11,613 bases of DNA, taken from contig JAPLGI010000133.1 in assembly GCA_026390245.1 (NCBI GenBank), positions 1-11,613 on the forward strand, read 5' to 3'. The notes below the pieces were generated by a model. The model did not search any database. It saw only the letters and a program-made list of their open reading frames with translations, and was not told the DNA's origin. Source of the stretch: Caldisericota bacterium. GTDB lineage: Bacteria; Caldisericota; Caldisericia; Cryosericales; Cryosericaceae. A program made the position numbers and the translations under genes. Below, one piece after another: positions 1 through 6,727 of this stretch. Each line of letters begins with the position of its first letter. The first letter of the stretch is position 1.

Positions 1-2549
1 TCGCCCCTCGTAAGCTGGTGCTTGGGCGCTGTAGCCTGAGCAGGCGTAATGAACCCCTTGGACTCGGCGAAGGCAACGTATGGCAGCGCCCAGTCGGAGA
101 TGATGAGGTTCATGTTGGGCTTCTTGCCGGACTTGCCACTCGTGCCACCGGTAGGGATGTCCTCGAAATTGGCGAGGTCAAAGATCGCGATCTGGTCGTA
201 TTCCTCGCCCAGCGTGATTGCATAGTCCCGCCACGGGATTGTCGTGCTCACATCAATATAGGTCTTGCCCTTGTAGTACCATGTGCCGAGGGCATACCCT
301 GTGCGGTCCAGCAGCCACTTGGCGTTCTTCATCGTGAACGCCTTGAGGTCGCTGCCTGTCGGATAGCCATTGACGACCATTCCAGGGGCGACGGGGGCAG
401 ATATAGCGTACATCTCCACGCCGCCGAGAGACTGGCCGGAACGCATGTTGATGGTCGCCCCACCGTTCTTCTTCGTATCTGCTGCAAGTGCTTCCCAATC
501 CCACGTACCGTCAGTGTTGCGGAACAGGTTGGGAACCTTGTCGAGAGGCTGTGCGCAAAGATCGTACCTGGAGGCCTCATACCCAAATCCGCTTGCTCTC
601 ATCAGGGCAGTGACTGCCTGTTCCGTCGTCACTGGAGCATCAGGCGCAAACGTCCTGGCCGATGTGCCATTCATCAACTTGAGAGCTTCTACTGTCCCGA
701 CAGCCCGGGCGTACCAGCTGTCGCTGGCTACGTCGAGGAACGAGCTTCCGTGATTGCGGCTGCCAATCGAGGTGTACGACCCAGTGATGATCGCCGCGAG
801 ATCGCCGCGAGAAGAGGTGGAATCAGGAGAGAATGCCCCTGAAGGGAACTCGCTGAGCGCGCTCTGCCTGTTGAGTGTATCGATGGTCGCGCGATACTGT
901 GAGTTGAGATAGTCCGGTACGAGGTGCCAATTGCCGTCGGCTATTGGATCAATTTTCCCTGCATCCTTAACATACTGGATCATTAGGTTGCGAATCTCGT
1001 CGCTGGACTGGTAAATGATCGGTGAGCCCTTGAACCCAAGGAATCCGCCGCCGCCAGCGCGGTAGTTGTTGAGAGCCAGCGTATACGATGCAGCCATGTC
1101 CATGGGCTGACCATGATACGTCAGGCCGCTGATGCGCTGCCCAACCGGCTTGGTAACGTCGATGACGTAGTCGGCTCCCTGCAGCATGTCGTAGTTGTAG
1201 CCAGCCACACTGGCGTTGACTAGACTGGTAGCCGTCTTGTTGTAGGTGTATCTGTTGAAATAGTTTGCTGACCACTCAAGCTCATCCTTGATCTGCTGTC
1301 CGGTCACCTTGATGGCAAACAGCGTGTTCTCGTAGATATAGAGCGAATACATGTCACGGACTGTCAGTGGGCCCTTTTTGAAACTGGGAGCGACACCTGG
1401 CAGCATAGCCGCGAGCGAAAGATCGGTGTTGGCATACTTCATCTGGACCTTCTGAATCAGGTCCATGATGGCGCTGTCCTCCGTGCGAGAAGCAGCACCA
1501 GGGAAGTCCCCAGTGGCTTCGCCAAGTGGCTGCGTCATATAACTGACAGCGGCCTCGTGCTGCGTCTTGGTTGCGTCGAGAATAGCCTGGTCAGCCACGG
1601 TATCCGCAGTCACGGGAAGATTGGTTCCAGTTTTTGTGACAACCTTCCAGCCAGTGGCGGTCTGCTCCATCGTGATGTCCGCCTTGCAGATCTCCACGCC
1701 CGCATTCTTTGGCTGCATGACAAGAACGCCGTTAAGCGTCTTGCCCGGAATGGAGAGATGGGTGTGCCCGGTCAACAACACGTCGATGCCCGGAACCGTT
1801 GTCGCAATGGCATAACACTGGTTCTCGATGGACGTGCCAAGATCCTTGCCTGTATCGATGTCCTTTTCGAACCCCTCATGTGCCAGGAGCACAACAAGAT
1901 CGACCTTCTCTGTCTCCTTGAGGACCTTGACCCACTTCTGAGCCTCTTCGACGGTATCCTTGAACACAAGACCCTTAATGTGTTCGGCGACTTCCCAGTT
2001 CGGGATGTTTTTGGTTGTAAGGCCGAGGATGCCAACCTTGACACCGGCAACCGTCTTGACGATGTACGGCGTAAAGTAGTTGGTGCCGTCTTCCTTATAG
2101 ATGTTGGCAGCGAGCCAGGGGAATTTTGCCTCTGACCGCGCCTTGTCGACAATGGACATCCCGTAATTGAACTCATGGTTGCCAAGCGTCATGGCATCGT
2201 AGCCCATGATGTTCATGGCCGCCATCATCGGGTTCTTCGCGACCGTATCGACCTTGTTGAAGTAATACGTGAGCGGCGTGCCCTGCTGGTTGTCCCCATT
2301 GTCCAGAAGAAGCGTATTGGGGTTATCGGCCCTGACAGCCTTGACCAGGGTGGACAGCTTTGCCAGTCCGCCATTCGCGGGCGCGTCCTTGAAGTAATCA
2401 TAGGGGTAGATGGCACCATGGACGTCACTTGTCTCGAGCAGGGTTATCTTCACCGTCGTGGCAGCGGTGGCTGCCTTGAACGGGAAGCTCGCAAACACCA
2501 AGCCCAGTATGAGAACCACGCTGAGCAGAACCGACAGGCGCTTCTTCAT
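1..2549 (-). CDS. Exported 5'-nucleotidase / 2',3'-cyclic-nucleotide phosphodiesterase with SLH-like segments (partial, 3' end outside window)
   Basis: The minus frame is open for 849 codons from ATG 2549 to the left edge. The start has GGAGGA about 5 nt upstream. Residues 1-30 form a signal peptide (KKR, hydrophobic core, then an Ala-rich cleavage region). The metallophosphatase domain (about 33-300) shows the dinuclear-metal motifs SDVHG (42-44), GDNQQGTP (D86), GNHEFNYG (N124, H125), AHEG (H224) and GHTH (H262, H264). The 5'-nucleotidase C-terminal domain follows (about 310-510), with YDMLQGADYVIDVTKP and NNYRAGGGGF typical of the CpdB/YfkN/UshA family. The expected role is hydrolysis of extracellular nucleotides and cyclic nucleotides to release phosphate and nucleosides. 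After it come SLH-like pieces: about 571-590, a clear unit at 604-655 (FLDVASDSWY ... FAPDAPVTTEQAV), and another beginning near 815 and cut by the edge. About 150 unassigned residues lie between them. This fits a wall- or S-layer-bound enzyme. Substrate preference (5'- versus 2',3'-cyclic) cannot be decided by eye. Confidence 0.9.
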   Translation of the reverse strand, partial: MKKRLSVLLSVVLILGLVFASFPFKAATAATTVKITLLETSDVHGAIYPYDYFKDAPANGGLAKLSTLVKAVRADNPNTLLLDNGDNQQGTPLTYYFNKVDTVAKNPMMAAMNIMGYDAMTLGNHEFNYGMSIVDKARSEAKFPWLAANIYKEDGTNYFTPYIVKTVAGVKVGILGLTTKNIPNWEVAEHIKGLVFKDTVEEAQKWVKVLKETEKVDLVVLLAHEGFEKDIDTGKDLGTSIENQCYAIATTVPGIDVLLTGHTHLSIPGKTLNGVLVMQPKNAGVEICKADITMEQTATGWKVVTKTGTNLPVTADTVADQAILDATKTQHEAAVSYMTQPLGEATGDFPGAASRTEDSAIMDLIQKVQMKYANTDLSLAAMLPGVAPSFKKGPLTVRDMYSLYIYENTLFAIKVTGQQIKDELEWSANYFNRYTYNKTATSLVNASVAGYNYDMLQGADYVIDVTKPVGQRISGLTYHGQPMDMAASYTLALNNYRAGGGGFLGFKGSPIIYQSSDEIRNLMIQYVKDAGKIDPIADGNWHLVPDYLNSQYRATIDTLNRQSALSEFPSGAFSPDSTSSRGDLAAIITGSYTSIGSRNHGSSFLDVASDSWYARAVGTVEALKLMNGTSARTFAPDAPVTTEQAVTALMRASGFGYEASRYDLCAQPLDKVPNLFRNTDGTWDWEALAADTKKNGGATINMRSGQSLGGVEMYAISAPVAPGMVVNGYPTGSDLKAFTMKNAKWLLDRTGYALGTWYYKGKTYIDVSTTIPWRDYAITLGEEYDQIAIFDLANFEDIPTGGTSGKSGKKPNMNLIISDWALPYVAFAESKGFITPAQATAPKHQLTRG

Positions 2550-2592
2550 TCCATTCCTCCCGACTTGCAGAATAGACATCTCGACCTTGTAT

Positions 2593-2621
2593 ATTGTAGT
2601 CCCGCAACAGGAGAATACAAT
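2593..2621. promoter_or_regulatory. Overlapping divergent promoter pair with mirror-symmetric ATTGTA/TACAAT
   Basis: In the 120-nt gap between the divergent nucleotidase and DHPS-like genes, plus-strand TTGTAG (2594-2599) and TACAAT (2616-2621) are 16 nt apart. On the minus strand, TTGTAT (complement of 2615-2620) and TACAAT (complement of 2593-2598) are also 16 nt apart. Each -10 therefore overlaps the -35 of the opposite promoter. Predicted starts near 2628 (plus) and 2586 (minus) give leaders of about 37-42 nt, both containing good Shine-Dalgarno sites. The -35 boxes match consensus only about 3/6, so the -10 boxes and the geometry carry the call. The 6-bp inverted repeat could also be an operator. 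Confidence 0.5.
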
Positions 2622-2669
2622 TTGTAGGCCGCGGCCGAGAGAGAACAGCCGGGACGGAAAGGAGCTACT

Positions 2670-3683
2670 GTGGAACTCTCACTCTTGCATGTATCCAACA
2701 CGCAGCAGTCCCAAGACCTTATGACTGGTCTCGGGTGCTATCCGGTCGGTGTCAGCATCATGTCGGCCAAAGCACTGTTCCTTGTTATGCGAGTGAATGG
2801 CCTGCTCCCGCAGGCTGCCAACATCCTGAAACAGGAGATGCTGGCCAAGGGGGGTGATGTTGCAATTCCCGCCGGGGCTTTGCGCATGGATGCGGGACGG
2901 GTCGACTGCGTTGTGATGGGGACGCTGGAGCAGTATACCCGCCTTGTCGACATCCTGACACAGCAGCCGTTCGAGCTGTCAGACCTTGCAAAGAGGCTGC
3001 AGCTTCTCGCAGGACTTGCGACTGCCCGCCCTGACAGAAGCTGGTTTGGCCGAGGTGCCGGTCCAGCAGTAGGGGGGCTGGTCGACTGCGACTTGCGGCC
3101 GCCGGGGGTCCGCGATCATGCCGCCAACGCCGTTGCTCTCGCGTGGAATCTCCTCGAGCAGCGATCGGACTTCCTTGTGGTTGTCGGTTCCGACTTGTCC
3201 ATGGTCAAGGACGTAGCTCAGAAACTTGCCGGCACTGCCGCCTGCCCCGTCACAGCCTGGGTGCCGAACAGCCCATCCATAAGCCTTGGTCCCGCAATGC
3301 CCGTCGTCATCCAGCAAGGGTTTGGCCCGGTGAGCACCGATGGACCTGTGCTGGCCATGTGCACTGAGGAAGGGTCAGCAGGTTTCATCGGACAACTCCT
3401 GCTGGCCGGGGTCCCCGCCGAACGGCTCTTTCTGACCGCCAACCTTCTGTACGGCCCCTCTGGCAGCGTCTCGGTGCATCCGGTCCCAGTCGGTCTTCCT
3501 CGAGTGGATGCCGTCATTGTACAGCAAGAAGCTATCGCCATGCTTCCTCCGAGTACCAGGGCGAGCGTCCTGACTCGCCTCGTCGACCGTGGAGCAAGCA
3601 TCTTCATCACGGACGCGCCGCGCCACCTCCATGAGCTCCTGGACGCCATCGGCGGGGACCCTTGGAACTCCTCACCTATGTGA
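2670..3683 (+). CDS. Dihydropteroate-synthase-like protein lacking catalytic motifs; function unknown
   Basis: This 337-residue protein starts at GTG 2670, with AAAGGAG 5 nt upstream. Residues about 20-112 resemble the N-terminal domain that precedes the barrel in clostridial-type DHPS (FolP): GVSIMSAKALFLVMRVNG, AANILKQEMLAKGGDVAIPAGAL, VVMGTLEQYTRLVDIL and QQPFELSDLAKRL. The rest (about 130-337) has alternating strand/helix character compatible with a degenerate DHPS barrel. The usual signatures are not readable: the pterin-binding NVTPDSF loop corresponds roughly to CDLRPPGV, GGESTRP to VVVGSD, and the SIDT and DPGxGF motifs are missing. My alignment of this half is by eye and weak. DHPS normally joins pterin diphosphate to p-aminobenzoate, and this protein is unlikely to do that. 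It overlaps the biotin ligase start by 22 nt, implying translational coupling. The convergent neighbour is a FolD homologue. It could instead be an unrelated C-terminal domain fused to a FolP N-terminal domain. Confidence 0.72.
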   Translation: MELSLLHVSNTQQSQDLMTGLGCYPVGVSIMSAKALFLVMRVNGLLPQAANILKQEMLAKGGDVAIPAGALRMDAGRVDCVVMGTLEQYTRLVDILTQQPFELSDLAKRLQLLAGLATARPDRSWFGRGAGPAVGGLVDCDLRPPGVRDHAANAVALAWNLLEQRSDFLVVVGSDLSMVKDVAQKLAGTAACPVTAWVPNSPSISLGPAMPVVIQQGFGPVSTDGPVLAMCTEEGSAGFIGQLLLAGVPAERLFLTANLLYGPSGSVSVHPVPVGLPRVDAVIVQQEAIAMLPPSTRASVLTRLVDRGASIFITDAPRHLHELLDAIGGDPWNSSPM

Positions 3684-4375
3684 ACCTGGGGTCAACCCAG
3701 GACACAGCACGTCAGATTGCCCTCGATGGCCACTTGCTGCCATTTGCGGTCATTGCCGAAGTTCAGTCCGGGGGAAGAGGACGACAAGGCAAGAACTGGG
3801 ATTCACCAGCAGGGGGATTGTGGATGACGCTCGCGCTCGCCGTGCCGTCGGCCGAGGCGGTCCGTCAGTCCGCAATGGTCACCGCGCATGCCGTTGCAGG
3901 CGTCGTGTTGAATGAAACCGGCCTTCGCATGCTCGTGAAGTGGCCCAACGACCTGCTTGTCAACCGCCGCAAGGTCTGTGGCATCCTTGCCGAGACGCTC
4001 GTTCAATGTGAAGCGACGACCTTGCTGGTGGGGATCGGCCTCAACGTCAACAACATCATACTGCACGATCAATTGCCGCGCGCGTCTTCGCTCAGCGCAG
4101 AGTTGGGCCACAGCCTCGATACGCACCGCCTCCGCGCGACCATCCTGAGCATGGCCGAGCAGAACCTGAGAACGCTCATTCTGCTTGGCTTTGACACGTT
4201 TTTCCCTTGGATGAACGCCAATCTGGCCCTGCGTGGTGAGGTGGTCACCGTGGAATTCAACGACGAGCGCGAGTCGGGCCGGGTGGCTGGGCTATCAAGA
4301 ACAGGCGCCCTCCTTCTCGAGAGCCCTGACGGGTCAATCAGGCAGGTGGGCGCCGGCAGTATCTACGACTGGTAG
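3662..4375 (+). CDS. birA: Biotin-[acetyl-CoA-carboxylase] ligase, monofunctional
   Basis: This 237-residue biotin-protein ligase activates biotin with ATP and attaches it to the lysine of biotin carrier domains. Visible motifs are STQDTA near the N-terminus, GRGRQGKNW (38-46, biotinoyl-AMP loop), KWPNDLLV (93-100, with the active-site lysine K93), GILAE (107-111) and GIGLNVN (124-130). A small SH3-like C-terminal domain follows (about 190-237: LRGEVVTVEF ... GAGSIYDW). There is no N-terminal winged-helix domain, so it should be a pure ligase and not a biotin-operon repressor. The start is TTG 3662, inside the last codons of the upstream gene (22-nt overlap, different frame). A GGCGGGG run just upstream is the only possible ribosome site, so translation probably depends on coupling. 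The sequence reaches the family signature within ten residues of this start, which supports it. Confidence 0.93.
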   Translation: MELLTYVNLGSTQDTARQIALDGHLLPFAVIAEVQSGGRGRQGKNWDSPAGGLWMTLALAVPSAEAVRQSAMVTAHAVAGVVLNETGLRMLVKWPNDLLVNRRKVCGILAETLVQCEATTLLVGIGLNVNNIILHDQLPRASSLSAELGHSLDTHRLRATILSMAEQNLRTLILLGFDTFFPWMNANLALRGEVVTVEFNDERESGRVAGLSRTGALLLESPDGSIRQVGAGSIYDW

Positions 4376-4389
4376 TCGGCTCTCGCCGA
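4376..4389. terminator. Short hairpin between convergent birA and folD
   Basis: TCGGC (4376-4380), TCTC loop and GCCGA (4385-4389) form a perfect 5-bp stem filling the 15-nt gap between the two convergent stop codons. Its position suits a shared bidirectional terminator. The stem is short and there is no clear T-run on either side, so this is a weak call. Confidence 0.3.
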
Positions 4390-4390
4390 A

Positions 4391-5242
4391 TCAGCTCTTG
4401 CCGCTGTTGAACCGGGCCGCCTTGAGGACATTGTCAAACAGCATCAGGGTTGTCAGTACACCGACGCCACCTGGGACCGGGGTAATGAGCGAAACTTTTG
4501 GGCGAACCCCATCGAAATCAACGTCACCCACGATCTTCCCATTGACGTCGTTGATTCCTACGTCGATGACGACCGCTCCCTCTTTGACATAGTCGGCGGT
4601 AATCGCCCTGGGTCTCCCCATCGAGACGATCAGGATGTCGGCCTCGCGCGTGTACCTGGCCAAGTCAGAGGTCTTGGAGTGGCACACGGTGACCGTGGCA
4701 TCGCGCTGGAGCAGCAGGGAGGCGACTGGCTTGCCCACAATATTGCTCCGACCCACGACAACTGCATTCCTGCCCTGGATACGAACACCGTAGTTCTCGA
4801 GGAGGGCAATGATCGATCGTGCGGTGGCAGGAACAAAGCGAGGCCTGCCAATCATCAGCTGCCCCATATTGAAAGGGTGAAAGGCATCGACGTCCTTGTC
4901 GGGGCTGATTGCGTGCAGGATCGAGTCCACATCATATTCCTTTGGCAGAGGAAGCCCGACGAGGACACCATCGACGTCCTTCGATTCGTTCAGTTGATGG
5001 ATGAGCTCAAGTACGTCAGCAGCCCCAGTAGACTCATCGATCTTCCTGAGCTCAACGTAGAACCCAAGCTCCACTCCCTTGTGCGACATGTTCTTGAAGT
5101 AGACCATGGTTGACGGGCTGTTGCCCACCACAACAACGCTCAAAGAAGGGTTGTGCCCTTCCGACTTCAGGCGTTCAACCTCCTTCGTGATCTCAGCTTC
5201 GATCTTGCGCGTGAACAGCGATGCTTCCATGATGGATCCCAT
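4391..5242 (-). CDS. folD: FolD-family methylenetetrahydrofolate dehydrogenase, with altered cyclohydrolase active site
   Basis: The 283-residue length and two-domain order are normal for FolD, which oxidises 5,10-methylene-THF with NADP and hydrolyses methenyl-THF. The start is ATG 5242, with AAAGGAG about 6 nt upstream; an internal ATG at residue 5 has no comparable site. The N-terminal catalytic domain (1-145) keeps Y48 and D119 (KDVDAFHP). The Rossmann domain (about 146-283) is canonical: VVGRSNIVGKP (162-172), ATVTVCHSKT (182-191), GAVVIDVGIN and ITPVPGGVG (253-261). Several otherwise conserved residues are changed. The catalytic lysine four residues after the tyrosine is M52. The glutamine of the QLPLP motif is G96. 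The glycine of DVDGFHP is A120. PCTPxG reads PATARS (138-143). GVGPMT reads GVGVLT. The Tyr-to-Gly spacing in that segment is unchanged, so this is substitution and not misalignment. The fold is clear; bifunctional activity is doubtful. It may follow alaX in one transcript across a 286-nt gap. Confidence 0.9.
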   Translation of the reverse strand: MGSIMEASLFTRKIEAEITKEVERLKSEGHNPSLSVVVVGNSPSTMVYFKNMSHKGVELGFYVELRKIDESTGAADVLELIHQLNESKDVDGVLVGLPLPKEYDVDSILHAISPDKDVDAFHPFNMGQLMIGRPRFVPATARSIIALLENYGVRIQGRNAVVVGRSNIVGKPVASLLLQRDATVTVCHSKTSDLARYTREADILIVSMGRPRAITADYVKEGAVVIDVGINDVNGKIVGDVDFDGVRPKVSLITPVPGGVGVLTTLMLFDNVLKAARFNSGKS

Positions 5243-5528
5243 GTCCGTCTCCTTTTCGACGTGACCCGCCGGCTACGCGACCGGTGCGGGAGTGTAGTGT
5301 TTGCCAGCTACATTCAGGCAGTAAATCGACACTGGGAATGACCTTTTCATCCCCACTGGTTCTTGTCCACGCTACGCTGACCTCCGCGATGGAGAACCGT
5401 CGAAGGTGGATTCCCCCGGCCATACAGAAGCCCACTAGCAGCGGAATCCCACGCCTCCACAAGAACCACCTCCGTCACCAGTGTAGTTGGAACACCAATG
5501 CAATCAACAAATTGCCTGCCGGCCACGC
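5243..5528. other. 286-nt intergenic region between alaX and folD
   Basis: I see no credible gene or tRNA here; the one 89-codon minus frame overlaps the folD start and looks like a shadow. On the minus strand, just after the alaX stop, GCAAT-6 nt-ATTGC forms a weak hairpin. Near 5335-5353 GGGATGA-AAAGG-TCATTCC can pair with one G-U. A TACACT box lies about 60 nt upstream of the folD start without a convincing -35. The gap is long compared with the tight rarA-alaX junction, so folD may have its own promoter or leader control. No match to a known riboswitch is recognised. Confidence 0.4.
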
Positions 5529-6710
5529 CTATTCTGAAGTCAGAAGGGACTTCAGCTGGTCCGGCGTCATACGTGCGTCGACTCTCCCCTGAAGGACTCT
5601 TCCAGCACCGCCGGACTTCGCTCCGAAGGAGTTCTTCATCCGCTCACCGAAGGTCGTCAGCAACGTCTCGCTTCCTGCCGGGACGGAGCACACAAACTGA
5701 CCATCAGTGCCACCACCGGGATAGACCAGCACGCAGATTGGACCCGGAGCTGACGCCAGCTTGGCCACCAGCATTCGAGCAAGCTCCCCTGGCACATCGT
5801 CGAGAACGATCGCCGCAATGCCACCAGAGATAACTTCGTCCAGGGCCTGGCGAGCAAGACCGTCCACGGCAATTGCCAGCAAGCCCTTGACCTGCCGGGC
5901 TGTATCGTGGTCACGCTGCTGCAGCTTTGTTATCGAAGCCGAGATATCGCCGATTCCGCAGGTCAGCCGCTGTTCGGCATCCTGAAGCACTTCATCACAG
6001 TGTCTTCGGTGCGCCGTCGCCGTTCGGCCCGCGACGAAATAGAGACGGATGTTGCCTCGCACCTTGTCCGTTCGCACGATAGCGAACCCGCCGATCTCTC
6101 CGGTCGAGGCAACATGAGTCCCGCCGCACGGATTTGTGTCAAGGTCGCCTATCTGGACAAGACGCAGCGGCCCACCTGCAAGTTCGGGCATCTTGCGGAC
6201 ATCGTGGGAAGCAATATCTGCCGCGTCGACGACCAGCGTCTCGACCGGCAGACACTGCCAGATAACTCGTTCCACAGCATCTTCGACTTCCGGCAGGAGG
6301 CCGTCGCCAACCGCTGAAGCCTTGATCTCGATGCTGGCTTCCTCCTCGGTCATGTGAAAGGACAGGGTGGAAATGCCCTTGCCCTCCAGCAACCTGCTCA
6401 GAATGTGCTGGGCAGAATGCAGTTGGGTGTGGCGGCCGCGTCTTTCAGCATCCACGATACAAGGCACGTGCTGCCCGACGTCAACAGAAGATCCCTGAGG
6501 CAAGAGAACGTATGGGCCCGCTTCATCCTGCAGAGCGTCCAGGATCGTCGTTCCGGCAACCGTCCCTCCGTCTGCCAACTGTCCACCCGACTCAGGATAG
6601 AAATATGTGGTTTCGAATCGAACGACGAGACCCTGTTCTGTCTTTGCCGTACCAGCAATGATTCCCTCGAATTCGAGCTTCCTGCAATCCTCCCAGTATC
6701 CTTTCTGCAC
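5529..6710 (-). CDS. alaX: Alanyl-tRNA editing protein (AlaX-L type)
   Basis: This 393-residue free-standing homologue of the AlaRS editing half removes wrongly attached amino acids (Ser or Gly) from tRNA-Ala. An N-terminal OB-like/barrel region carries YFYPESGGQLADGGTV (36-51). The zinc centre is HTQLHSAQHIL, with H98 and H102, and CGGTHV, with C195 and H199, all four ligands being present. A helical linker leads to a C-terminal DHHA1-like domain (about 270-393) ending in GAKSGGAGRVLQG (363-375). The length and extra domain place it with the long AlaX type, which can bind tRNA through DHHA1. The start is GTG 6710 with AGGAG 6 nt upstream, 17 nt after the rarA stop, so the two are almost certainly co-transcribed. 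The catalytic AlaRS domain is absent, which excludes alaS. Confidence 0.92.
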   Translation of the reverse strand: MQKGYWEDCRKLEFEGIIAGTAKTEQGLVVRFETTYFYPESGGQLADGGTVAGTTILDALQDEAGPYVLLPQGSSVDVGQHVPCIVDAERRGRHTQLHSAQHILSRLLEGKGISTLSFHMTEEEASIEIKASAVGDGLLPEVEDAVERVIWQCLPVETLVVDAADIASHDVRKMPELAGGPLRLVQIGDLDTNPCGGTHVASTGEIGGFAIVRTDKVRGNIRLYFVAGRTATAHRRHCDEVLQDAEQRLTCGIGDISASITKLQQRDHDTARQVKGLLAIAVDGLARQALDEVISGGIAAIVLDDVPGELARMLVAKLASAPGPICVLVYPGGGTDGQFVCSVPAGSETLLTTFGERMKNSFGAKSGGAGRVLQGRVDARMTPDQLKSLLTSE

Positions 6711-6727
6711 AGTCGACTCCTCTACGT

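Noticed and set aside
18..842. 274-codon plus-strand open frame
   Set aside because: It lies antisense to the nucleotidase/SLH gene, whose frame shows clear domain motifs throughout. The plus frame translates to an unstructured Arg/Cys-rich protein with no recognisable family.
1557..2135. 192-codon plus-strand open frame
   Set aside because: It is antisense to the metallophosphatase core (GNHEF, GHTH) and is a mirror of its codon pattern.
5193..5462. 89-codon minus-strand frame upstream of folD
   Set aside because: It overlaps the folD start in another frame, has no ribosome site and no recognisable domain.
5243..5528. Riboswitch or tRNA in the alaX-folD gap
   Set aside because: No T-loop, anticodon arm or known folate/glycine riboswitch core could be found. 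Only weak 5-7-bp hairpins are present.
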